DNA of 64,000 nt, taken from positions 1 through 64,000 of the forward strand of contig DATKTO010000039.1 in assembly GCA_035531075.1 (NCBI GenBank), read 5' to 3'. The position numbers and the translations under genes were made by a program. A model generated the notes under the pieces. The model saw only the letters and a list, made by a program, of their open reading frames with translations, was not told the origin of the DNA and searched no databases. This document shows positions 57,887-64,000 of the stretch, in pieces. How positions within the stretch are numbered: the stretch's first letter is position 1; every line of letters begins with the position of its first letter. The DNA comes from 39-52-133 sp035531075 (lineage in GTDB: Bacteria > Pseudomonadota > Gammaproteobacteria > Burkholderiales > Gallionellaceae).

Positions 57887-58693
57887 ATGGCAGCCGAGTA
57901 CATGCCGCTGGCACGGGTGGAAATAGAAAAGTGGCAAGATGGAGTCGGTACATTGTCCTTTGACAACGTGGCTGAGGAGGTGCCGGTGGCGCTGGTCTAC
58001 AACAGCATCTCCCATGTGGTGATGCTGGCCTCGCCGCAGAATCTGCAAGATTTTGCACTGGGATTTTCGCTGAGCGAAGGCATCCTGCAGCGTGCCGATG
58101 AATTGCTGGACTGTTTTGTCAGCCCGGTCACGGACGGCATCCATATCGATATGCGCATCTCTGACGAACGTTTTGATGCGCTCAAAGAGCAGCGCCGCAA
58201 TTTGACCGGACGCACCGGTTGCGGCTTGTGCGGTGCGGAAACGCTGAAGCAGGTGACGCGGCAAATCAGACAGGTGGACAGCAGCGCGCTGTTCAGCGCA
58301 GAGCAGATTTACGCAGGCTTTGCGCAGATGAAGCTGCAGCAGGAGTTGCAGCGCCTGACCGGCGCGACGCACGCCGCAGGCTGGCTGGGTGCAGATGGCA
58401 AGGTTGAAATCGTGCGCGAAGATGTAGGCCGGCATAATTCGCTGGACAAGTTGATCGGTGCGCTGGTCCGGGCAGAACACGACTTGTCAGCGGGTGCGGT
58501 GCTGATTACCAGCCGCGCGAGCTTTGAAATGGTGCAGAAGGCCGCCAATGCAGGCATCGGCATGCTGGCCGCGATTTCGGCGCCTACCGCTCTGGCGGTG
58601 CGTCTGGCAGGGCAGGCGCAACTGACCTTGCTGGGCTTTGTCAGGCCGCGTGGCCATGTTGTCTACACCCATCCGCAGCGCATCAGGCGCTAA
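57887..58693 (+). CDS. fdhD: Formate dehydrogenase accessory sulphurtransferase FdhD (FdsC)
   Basis: The 268-residue chaperone moves sulphur from a cysteine desulphurase to the Mo-bis-MGD centre so that FdsA becomes active. The persulphide loop is RTGCGLCGAETL, with Cys 112 and Cys 115. Later segments REDVGRHNSLDKLIGALV and LITSRASFEMVQKAANAGI are family signatures. The ATG at 57887 is chosen because GGAG lies 6 nt upstream; the ATG at 57875 would bury that site. Confidence 0.95.
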   Translation: MAAEYMPLARVEIEKWQDGVGTLSFDNVAEEVPVALVYNSISHVVMLASPQNLQDFALGFSLSEGILQRADELLDCFVSPVTDGIHIDMRISDERFDALKEQRRNLTGRTGCGLCGAETLKQVTRQIRQVDSSALFSAEQIYAGFAQMKLQQELQRLTGATHAAGWLGADGKVEIVREDVGRHNSLDKLIGALVRAEHDLSAGAVLITSRASFEMVQKAANAGIGMLAAISAPTALAVRLAGQAQLTLLGFVRPRGHVVYTHPQRIRR

Positions 58694-58712
58694 AGATAGG
58701 CGAGGTTCACAG

Positions 58713-58937
58713 ATGGAGATTCACAAATTAGTCACGATGGCGAACCAGATAGGCGGCTTCTTCGAGGCCATGCCGGATCGGGCACAGGCTCTGCAGGATA
58801 TCGCCGGCCACATCAAGCGCAACTGGGACCCCAGAATGCGCCGCGAGCTCATGCAATATCTGGATGAACAGGCAGGCCGCGAGCTGAAGGCGATCGTGCT
58901 GGAAGCCCTGCGCACGCACAGGGATAGCGTGGTTTGA
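58713..58937 (+). CDS. fdsD: NAD-dependent formate dehydrogenase delta subunit
   Basis: The 74-residue protein matches the small FdsD subunit: HKLVTMANQIGGFFEAMPDR, IAGHIKRNWDPRMRRELMQY and a helical tail. FdsD is needed for a stable active Fds complex in Cupriavidus-type enzymes. The ATG at 58713 follows CGAGG; the longer frame overlaps fdhD and is rejected. It completes an fdsGBACD set. Confidence 0.93.
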   Translation: MEIHKLVTMANQIGGFFEAMPDRAQALQDIAGHIKRNWDPRMRRELMQYLDEQAGRELKAIVLEALRTHRDSVV

Positions 58938-59075
58938 GTATGCGTTGCGCGCTGCGACAATATTATTCCCGATATGCAGCCATTTCCATTCAAGGCAGGC
59001 AAAAACGACTATCCCCGATTTTTCACGAAAGAGATTTATAATTAGAAACTTTCGTGCTTTTCATGTGTCTGCATC
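58938..59075. repeat. Spacer before mobA with a TTTCGTG-type repeat
   Basis: CACGAAAG (59024-59031) and CTTTCGTG (59049-59056) form a hairpin, followed by further CTTTTCATGTGTCT. Words of the TTTCGTG type are dispersed repeats in many proteobacteria. No gene is seen. Confidence 0.4.
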
Positions 59076-59684
59076 ATGATGCCCCTACACCATTTCCCGA
59101 TCTCAACTGTCATCCTGGCCGGCGGCCTGGGCCGGCGCATAGGCGGCGACAAGGGCCTGCAAACCCTGCATGGCAGGCCATTGATAGGCTGGGTAGCGGA
59201 GGCGGTCAGGCGTGACAGCGACGAGATTTTAATTAACGCCAATAATGCCCATGCAGCTTATCAACACTTCGGCTATCGCGTGATTGCCGATCAGCTCCCC
59301 GACTGGCCGGGGCCTTTGGCCGGATTGCATGCAGCCCTGCTGTGCGCGAAAAATGATTATGTGATGACGGTTCCGTGCGACACCCCTTTTCTGCCTGCCG
59401 ATTTGATCGCGCGCCTGGGGCATGCGCTCAAACTGCGCATGACGGATGCGGCGGTGGCGGTGGCGGGCGGGCGCAGGCAACCAGCCATTGCCTTGTATCG
59501 CAAGAGTGTGCTGCCCGGACTGCTTGCCTATCTGGATGCGGGCGGGCGCAAGGTAAACGACTGGCTGGATAGCTTGCAGTTAAGCGAGGTGGTATTCGAT
59601 AATGTCGCGGACTTCGACAATATCAACACCTGCGATGATTTGGCTCGTGCAGGCGAACGAATTAACGTCACGGGGAAAGTATAA
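59076..59684 (+). CDS. mobA: Molybdenum cofactor guanylyltransferase
   Basis: The 202-residue enzyme adds GMP to Mo-molybdopterin to make the bis-MGD cofactor required by FdsA. The nucleotide-binding loop is VILAGGLGRRIGGDKGLQ (about 13-30), followed by GPLAGLHAAL and the metal site VPCDTPFLP (about 103-111). It lies 139 nt after fdsD and its stop overlaps the mobB start (TAATG). Confidence 0.95.
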   Translation: MMPLHHFPISTVILAGGLGRRIGGDKGLQTLHGRPLIGWVAEAVRRDSDEILINANNAHAAYQHFGYRVIADQLPDWPGPLAGLHAALLCAKNDYVMTVPCDTPFLPADLIARLGHALKLRMTDAAVAVAGGRRQPAIALYRKSVLPGLLAYLDAGGRKVNDWLDSLQLSEVVFDNVADFDNINTCDDLARAGERINVTGKV

Positions 59685-60187
59685 TGGATGCGCAGAAAGT
59701 AATCGGATTTGCGGGTTTTTCCGGCAGCGGAAAAACCACGCTGCTGGAACAGGTCATACCCTTGCTGACAGCACACGGCTTGCGCATTGCGGTGATCAAG
59801 CATGCGCACCACAAGTTTGATATCGACAAGCCCGGCAAGGACAGCTTCCGTCACCGCGAAGCGGGCGCGGGCGAGGTGCTGGTGGTATCGGGATTCCGCT
59901 GGGCGCTGATGCATGAACTGGTGAATGAGGCCGAGCCCACCCTGGAGGAGCTTTGCAGCAGGCTGTCTCCCTGTGATCTGGTGCTGGTGGAGGGCTACAA
60001 ATACTCCGGAATTCCCAAGTTCGAAGTGCACCGCAGTGTGACCGGTCATCCTTACCTGTACCCGCAAGACAAAAACATCATCGCAATGGTGACGGATACG
60101 CGCAGCGATATTACGCTGCCACAACTGGATGTGAATGAGCCGCAACAAGTGGCCGACTTTATTTTGAAATATTTTTCTTTGGATTAA
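59684..60187 (+). CDS. mobB: Molybdopterin-guanine dinucleotide biosynthesis adaptor
   Basis: The 167-residue GTP-binding protein assists MobA. The P-loop is GFAGFSGSGKTTLLE (about 7-21), then VIKHAHHKFDIDKPGKDSFR and LVEGYKYSGIPKFEV match the family. The ATG shares one base with the mobA stop. mobA, mobB, moaD, moaE and moaC run in one direction and probably form an operon behind fds. Confidence 0.95.
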   Translation: MDAQKVIGFAGFSGSGKTTLLEQVIPLLTAHGLRIAVIKHAHHKFDIDKPGKDSFRHREAGAGEVLVVSGFRWALMHELVNEAEPTLEELCSRLSPCDLVLVEGYKYSGIPKFEVHRSVTGHPYLYPQDKNIIAMVTDTRSDITLPQLDVNEPQQVADFILKYFSLD

Positions 60188-60194
60188 GCAAAAC

Positions 60195-60449
60195 ATGCAA
60201 ATCAAAATTCTCTATTTTGGCCGTCCGAGTGAGAACCTGAAACTCTCAGACGAAACTGTCAATGTGCCCGCAGGTGTCGCTACATTGGGCGAGCTGCTGG
60301 CCTGGCTGCGCCTGCGCGGCGATATCTGGGCGCAGGAACTGACAGAAGCCCGAGTGCGCTGTGCCATCAACCAGGAGTTTTCCGCATGGTCAGCGCAGAT
60401 CGGCGACAAGGACGAGATTGCGCTGTTTTCGCCCATCTCGGGGGGCTGA
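60195..60449 (+). CDS. moaD: Molybdopterin synthase sulphur carrier subunit
   Basis: The 84-residue ubiquitin-like protein ends in SPISGG, the diglycine tail that is thiocarboxylated and donates sulphur to precursor Z. LGELLAWLRLRG and RCAINQEF fit the beta-grasp fold. It lies 7 nt after mobB and 1 nt before moaE, its partner subunit. Confidence 0.94.
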   Translation: MQIKILYFGRPSENLKLSDETVNVPAGVATLGELLAWLRLRGDIWAQELTEARVRCAINQEFSAWSAQIGDKDEIALFSPISGG

Positions 60450-60450
60450 C

Positions 60451-60915
60451 ATGAGCGTCTCGATTCAGCACGAAGATTTTGATGCGGGCGCTGTCATGGC
60501 AGAATTGCGCGCCACCAGCAATAACGTGGGCGCGATGGTCAGTTTCGTGGGCCTGGTGCGCGATCTGAGCTATGACGACAAGGTGGAGAATATTTTTGTC
60601 GAGCATTATCCCGGCATGAGTGAGAAAGCCTTGAATAAAATCATCGCCGAGGCAAAACAGCGCTGGGAGCTGCTGGCGGTGAAGGTGATACACCGCGTGG
60701 GCAAGCTGGGAGCGAATGACCAGATCGTGCTGGTAGCGACTGCTTCATCGCATCGAGGAAACGCATTTTCGAGCTGCGAATTTATCATCGATTACCTGAA
60801 AACAGACGCGCCTTTCTGGAAAAAGGAAGTCAAAAATCAGGGCGGCGAATGGGTCGTCACCAAAGATAGCGATGTAAAGCGCATGGAGCGCTGGGGCCGC
60901 TCATCCGCGCAGTAG
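60451..60915 (+). CDS. moaE: Molybdopterin synthase catalytic subunit
   Basis: The 154-residue subunit converts precursor Z to molybdopterin with MoaD. Recognisable parts are NNVGAMVSFVGLVRDLS (about 29-45), LEHYPGM-like VEHYPGMSEKAL, VIHRVGKL, ASSHRGNAFSSCEFIIDYLK and the active-site Lys region PFWKKEV. The ATG at 60451 is immediately after the moaD stop; the longer frame overlapping moaD is rejected. Confidence 0.95.
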   Translation: MSVSIQHEDFDAGAVMAELRATSNNVGAMVSFVGLVRDLSYDDKVENIFVEHYPGMSEKALNKIIAEAKQRWELLAVKVIHRVGKLGANDQIVLVATASSHRGNAFSSCEFIIDYLKTDAPFWKKEVKNQGGEWVVTKDSDVKRMERWGRSSAQ

Positions 60916-60969
60916 CTTTATGCAGCTATGGATGCAGTCTAAATAATTATCAGATGAAAGAAGCTAGCC

Positions 60970-61449
60970 ATGAATAACGGATTAACGCACTTCGATAAAG
61001 AAGGTCAGGCGCACATGGTGGATGTTGGCGAAAAAAATGAAACACGCCGCATCGCCAAAGCTACTGGCCGTATCGAGATGAACGCCAGCACGCTGCAAAT
61101 CATTGCCTCCGGTTCAGCAAAAAAAGGCGATGTGCTGGGCATAGCGCGGATAGCGGCGATACAAGGCAGCAAGCGCACATCGGAGTTGATTCCGCTGTGC
61201 CATCCGCTGTATTTGACCAGTGTCGCGGTGGAATTCAGTCTGGACCAAAAGAATAGCGCGGTGGAGTGCACGGTTACCGCCGAAACACTGGGCCGTACCG
61301 GTGTCGAGATGGAGGCTCTTGCTGCGGTGAGCATTGCCCTCCTCACTATTTACGACATGTGCAAGGCGGTGGACCGCGGCATGACGCTTACACAAATACG
61401 CTTGCTGGAAAAACAGGGCGGGCGTTCCGGGGACTGGCAGGCTGCATAA
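60970..61449 (+). CDS. moaC: Cyclic pyranopterin monophosphate synthase
   Basis: The 159-residue enzyme forms precursor Z from the MoaA product. MVDVGEKNETRRIAKA opens the protein, ELIPLCHPL (about 75-83) is the active-site signature, and GVEMEALAAVSIALLTIYDM with the catalytic Lys in CKAVDRGM completes the site. It follows moaE by 54 nt and precedes the selenium genes by 7 nt. Confidence 0.96.
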   Translation: MNNGLTHFDKEGQAHMVDVGEKNETRRIAKATGRIEMNASTLQIIASGSAKKGDVLGIARIAAIQGSKRTSELIPLCHPLYLTSVAVEFSLDQKNSAVECTVTAETLGRTGVEMEALAAVSIALLTIYDMCKAVDRGMTLTQIRLLEKQGGRSGDWQAA

Positions 61450-61456
61450 GCTGTTT

Positions 61457-62428
61457 TTGAAAAACAAGCACATCGTCATCGTTAGCCCTGCGCTGGCACA
61501 TGCCAATAACGGCAACTGGCAAACTGCCAGACGCTGGGCCAGGTTCCTGGCTTCTGGCTATAGGGTGACGTTAGCGGTACAGTGGGACGGTGCAGGCTGC
61601 GACGCCATGATCGCGCTGCATGCGCGCCGCTCGGCGGCTTCGATTGCCGCATTTGCCGAGGCATTTCCCGATAAGCCCTTAATCGTCGTGCTCACCGGCA
61701 CGGACCTGTATCGCGACATTCACACCGAGAGTTCAGCGCAACGTTCGCTGCAATTGGCCACACAGCTGGTCGTGTTGCAGCCAGCAGGATTGCAGGAGCT
61801 GGACTCTAACCTGCGCGGCAAAACACAGGTCATCTATCAGTCTGCGCCAACGCTCAAAGCCATCAGCCCTGAACGAAAGAGCAGTGCGCGCTATTTTGAT
61901 GTCGTCATGATCGGGCATCTGCGCGACGAGAAAGATCCGGCAACTTTTATGCGGGCAGCTTCACAAATTAAGAGTTCACAAGTACGTCTTGCTCATATCG
62001 GCAGAGCGCTGGATCCGTCGCTCGGTGCACAGGCCGAAGCGACACAGGCTGCACATCAGCATTACCGCTGGCTGGGCGATATGCCTCATGCAACAACTCG
62101 TCAGCGCCTGAAGCGTAGCCAGCTGATGGTTATCACCTCCAAAATGGAAGGCGGGGCCAACGTCATTATCGAAGCCGTCACCAGCGGCGTGCCGGTGCTG
62201 GCCAGCGATATTTCCGGAAACCGTGGCATGCTGGGTGCGGGATATCCGGGCTATTTTCCGGGGGGCGATGCAACAAAATTGGCTGAATTGATAGATCGGG
62301 CTGCGACAGACGGAGAATTTTATGGGCAATTGCAGGCGCATTGTGCCGCGCTCACGCATTTGTTTGCGCCTGAAGTTGAAAGGGCGGCAGTGCACCAATT
62401 AGTGCATAATTGTTTGCTTCAAGCATGA
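61457..62428 (+). CDS. SenB-like selenosugar synthase (TIGR04348-type glycosyltransferase)
   Basis: The 323-residue GT-B protein has an N-terminal IVIVSPALAHANNGNWQTARRWARFL stretch (split motif: Pro at 10, GN at about 19, TARRWA at about 23) and LTGTDLYRDI. The donor-binding half has MIGHLRDEKDP, SKMEGGANVIIEAV and SGVPVLASDISGNRGMLG. This pattern fits the family that includes SenB, which makes a selenosugar from selenophosphate and a UDP-sugar in selenoneine synthesis. It directly precedes selD, supporting the role. The start codon is TTG; the next Met is too far inside the fold. Confidence 0.72.
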   Translation: MKNKHIVIVSPALAHANNGNWQTARRWARFLASGYRVTLAVQWDGAGCDAMIALHARRSAASIAAFAEAFPDKPLIVVLTGTDLYRDIHTESSAQRSLQLATQLVVLQPAGLQELDSNLRGKTQVIYQSAPTLKAISPERKSSARYFDVVMIGHLRDEKDPATFMRAASQIKSSQVRLAHIGRALDPSLGAQAEATQAAHQHYRWLGDMPHATTRQRLKRSQLMVITSKMEGGANVIIEAVTSGVPVLASDISGNRGMLGAGYPGYFPGGDATKLAELIDRAATDGEFYGQLQAHCAALTHLFAPEVERAAVHQLVHNCLLQA

Positions 62429-62462
62429 TGACTTTTTCAGTCAAATTTTATCAAGGTCAGGA

Positions 62463-63512
62463 ATGAGCAAACAGCACATCAAATTAACTTCCTTTTCTCA
62501 TGGCGGGGGCTGTGGCTGCAAAATTGCCCCCGGCATACTGGCCGATATTTTGAAGAACTCGACTGGGTTTCCGGTGCCGAAGGAGCTGATGGTCGGCATC
62601 GAAACTTCTGATGATGCGGCTGTGTATTGGCTCAATGATGAGCAGGCGCTGATTGCGACGACAGATTTTTTTATGCCTATCGTCGATGATCCCTATGACT
62701 TTGGCCGCATTGCAGCGACCAACGCAATATCCGACGTGTATGCCATGGGCGGCACACCCATCATGGCATTGGCGCTGCTGGGTATGCCTATCGATAAGCT
62801 GCCGATCGAGATCATAGGCAAGATCATTAAAGGTGGGGAGTCAATTTGTGCTGAAGCCGGCATTCCTATTGCCGGTGGGCACACCATTGATTCGGCCGAA
62901 CCGATTTACGGCCTGGTGGTGATGGGCCTGGTTCATCCCTCCAAAGTAAGGCGAAATGCGGATGCCAAGGTTGGCGATAAGCTCATCCTCGGCAAGGCTC
63001 TGGGCGTTGGCGTATTGTCGGCAGCGCTGAAGAAAGATGCGCTGGATGCAGCCGGTTACGCCACGATGTTAGCCAGTACGACCAAGCTGAATAAGCCCGG
63101 AATCGCCTTGGCCAAACTGCCTGGCGTTCATGCAATCACCGATATAACGGGTTTTGGTCTGTTGGGGCATGCATTGGAAATGGCGCGCGGTTCGGGGCTG
63201 GCGGTAAAGCTTGAGATGGCGAAAATTCCGCTGTTGCAGCAGGTTCACCAGTTGGCAAGCAACGGCTTTGTTACAGGCGCCTCCATGCGTAACTGGGACG
63301 GCTACGGACACGATGTAGTGTTGGACAAGGATATTACTTCGGTTGAAAAAGCACTGCTGACCGATCCGCAAACCTCAGGCGGTTTGCTGGTGTCCTGCGA
63401 GCCATCTGCCGTGGATGAAGTCTTGGCATTGTTTGCAAGAGACGGATTTTCAGATGCGGCAGTGATAGGCGGAATTATTTGCGGTCAGCCCAAGGTTGAA
63501 GTGACAAGTTAA
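62463..63512 (+). CDS. selD: Selenide, water dikinase (selenophosphate synthetase)
   Basis: The 349-residue enzyme makes selenophosphate from selenide and ATP. SHGGGCGCKIAP places Cys 17, Cys 19 and Lys 20 at the same positions as in E. coli. ATTDFFMPIVDDPYDFGRIA, NAISDVYAMGGTPIMAL and ITGFGLLGHALEMARG match the AIR-synthase-like fold. It lies 34 nt after the SenB-like gene. The product could feed SenB, selenouridine tRNA or selenocysteine; none of the other genes for those routes is in the window. Confidence 0.96.
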   Translation: MSKQHIKLTSFSHGGGCGCKIAPGILADILKNSTGFPVPKELMVGIETSDDAAVYWLNDEQALIATTDFFMPIVDDPYDFGRIAATNAISDVYAMGGTPIMALALLGMPIDKLPIEIIGKIIKGGESICAEAGIPIAGGHTIDSAEPIYGLVVMGLVHPSKVRRNADAKVGDKLILGKALGVGVLSAALKKDALDAAGYATMLASTTKLNKPGIALAKLPGVHAITDITGFGLLGHALEMARGSGLAVKLEMAKIPLLQQVHQLASNGFVTGASMRNWDGYGHDVVLDKDITSVEKALLTDPQTSGGLLVSCEPSAVDEVLALFARDGFSDAAVIGGIICGQPKVEVTS

Positions 63513-63520
63513 ATCAAGTT

Positions 63521-64000
63521 TTATTTGGGTCGTTGCGCAGATTTTGGGCGGAATGCGGTGATCACTTCCGCGTTGGTTTCAATATAAGGCCCGCCGATCA
63601 GGTCGACGCAGTAGGGCACAGCGGCAAAAATTCCATCCAGCGTTTCCTTGATTGCCTTGGGCTGTCCCGGCAAGTTTATAATCAGACATTGACCACGCAC
63701 CACGCCCACCTGGCGCGAGAGGATGGCAGTTGGCACATACTTCAGGCTGACCGCACGCATCTGCTCGCCAAAGCCTGGCAGAACTTTGTGCGCTACCGCA
63801 AGTGTGGCTTCCGGAGTGACATCGCGCAGCGCCGGGCCGGTACCGCCGGTGGTGAGAATCAGATGACAGCCTTCGTCATCGGCCAGTTCGATTAAATTTG
63901 CTTCAATGACAGCCTGCTCATCGGGTATCAGCCGCGTGATGGCTTGCCAGGGACTGCTCAGCGCGCTGCTGAACCAGTCTTGTAATGCGGGTAAGCCGGC
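63521..64000 (-). CDS. mogA: Molybdopterin adenylyltransferase, cut by the window edge
   Basis: The visible 159 residues are the C-terminal part of a MogA-type protein. Reading from the window edge gives AGLPALQDWFSSALSS, then RLIPDEQAVIE, LILTTGGTGPALRDVTPEAT, PGFGEQMRAVSLKYVPTAIL, LIINLPGQPKAIKETLDGI and AAFRPKSA near the stop-proximal end. It adenylylates molybdopterin before Mo insertion. The start lies beyond 64000. It is convergent with selD, 8 nt away. Confidence 0.94.
   Translation of the reverse strand, partial: AGLPALQDWFSSALSSPWQAITRLIPDEQAVIEANLIELADDEGCHLILTTGGTGPALRDVTPEATLAVAHKVLPGFGEQMRAVSLKYVPTAILSRQVGVVRGQCLIINLPGQPKAIKETLDGIFAAVPYCVDLIGGPYIETNAEVITAFRPKSAQRPK

Overview
The window reads as chromosomal DNA of a betaproteobacterium, most likely a lithotrophic member of the Nitrosomonadales (Gallionellaceae or Sulfuricellaceae type). 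This is inferred from gene order (rpe-gph-trpE, dusB-fis-purH-purD-hemF, ubiC-ubiA, ffh next to a CcsA-like gene), from a SoxCD sulfur dehydrogenase, from an NAD-linked Mo formate dehydrogenase and from a CbbY-like phosphatase. No rRNA, tRNA, CRISPR array or intact insertion sequence was seen. The species cannot be named from the sequence alone.

Layout. Positions 1-2350 are an accessory patch: a terminator and short repeats, a RelE/HigB-type toxin with an HTH antitoxin under a promoter that carries a perfect palindrome, an AT-rich gene for a small secreted Cys-containing protein, and an orphan gene. This patch lies where trpGDC often follow trpE. Positions 2360-25505 are housekeeping: trpE, gph, rpe, apaG, a methyltransferase, mltA, a class I-like cyclic nucleotide phosphodiesterase, dsbC, a UbiH-type hydroxylase, dusB-fis, purH, purD, hemF, an esterase, a cold shock gene, ubiC-ubiA, recG, a Rid protein with an HxlR regulator, a TusA-like protein, a HAD phosphatase, ffh and a CcsA-like membrane protein.

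Positions 25600-29090 hold a stand-alone soxCD pair with a DUF302 lipoprotein. Positions 29337-38385 form one tightly coupled operon joining a TRAP transporter (DctPQM type) to a complete biotin-independent malonate decarboxylase (mdcACDEGBH), which suggests malonate uptake and decarboxylation to acetate. gltBD and hemE follow. The hemE-priA gap holds a cluster of DnaA boxes, an IHF-consensus site and an AT-rich stretch, resembling a replication origin or a DnaA-controlled region.

Positions 48729-64000 form a formate and molybdenum block: a membrane monoheme cytochrome, moaA, an OFA-family carrier, fdsGBA-fdhD-fdsD, and mobA, mobB, moaD, moaE, moaC and mogA. These supply the bis-MGD cofactor for FdsA and plausibly the Mo cofactor of SoxC. 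Inserted before mogA is a SenB-like selenosugar synthase next to selD. FdsA uses Cys rather than selenocysteine, so this selenium pair probably serves another route.

Start codons were adjusted from the longest open frame wherever a Shine-Dalgarno sequence, an overlap or the family's usual N-terminus argued for it. Family assignments come from recognised motifs, not from database searches.
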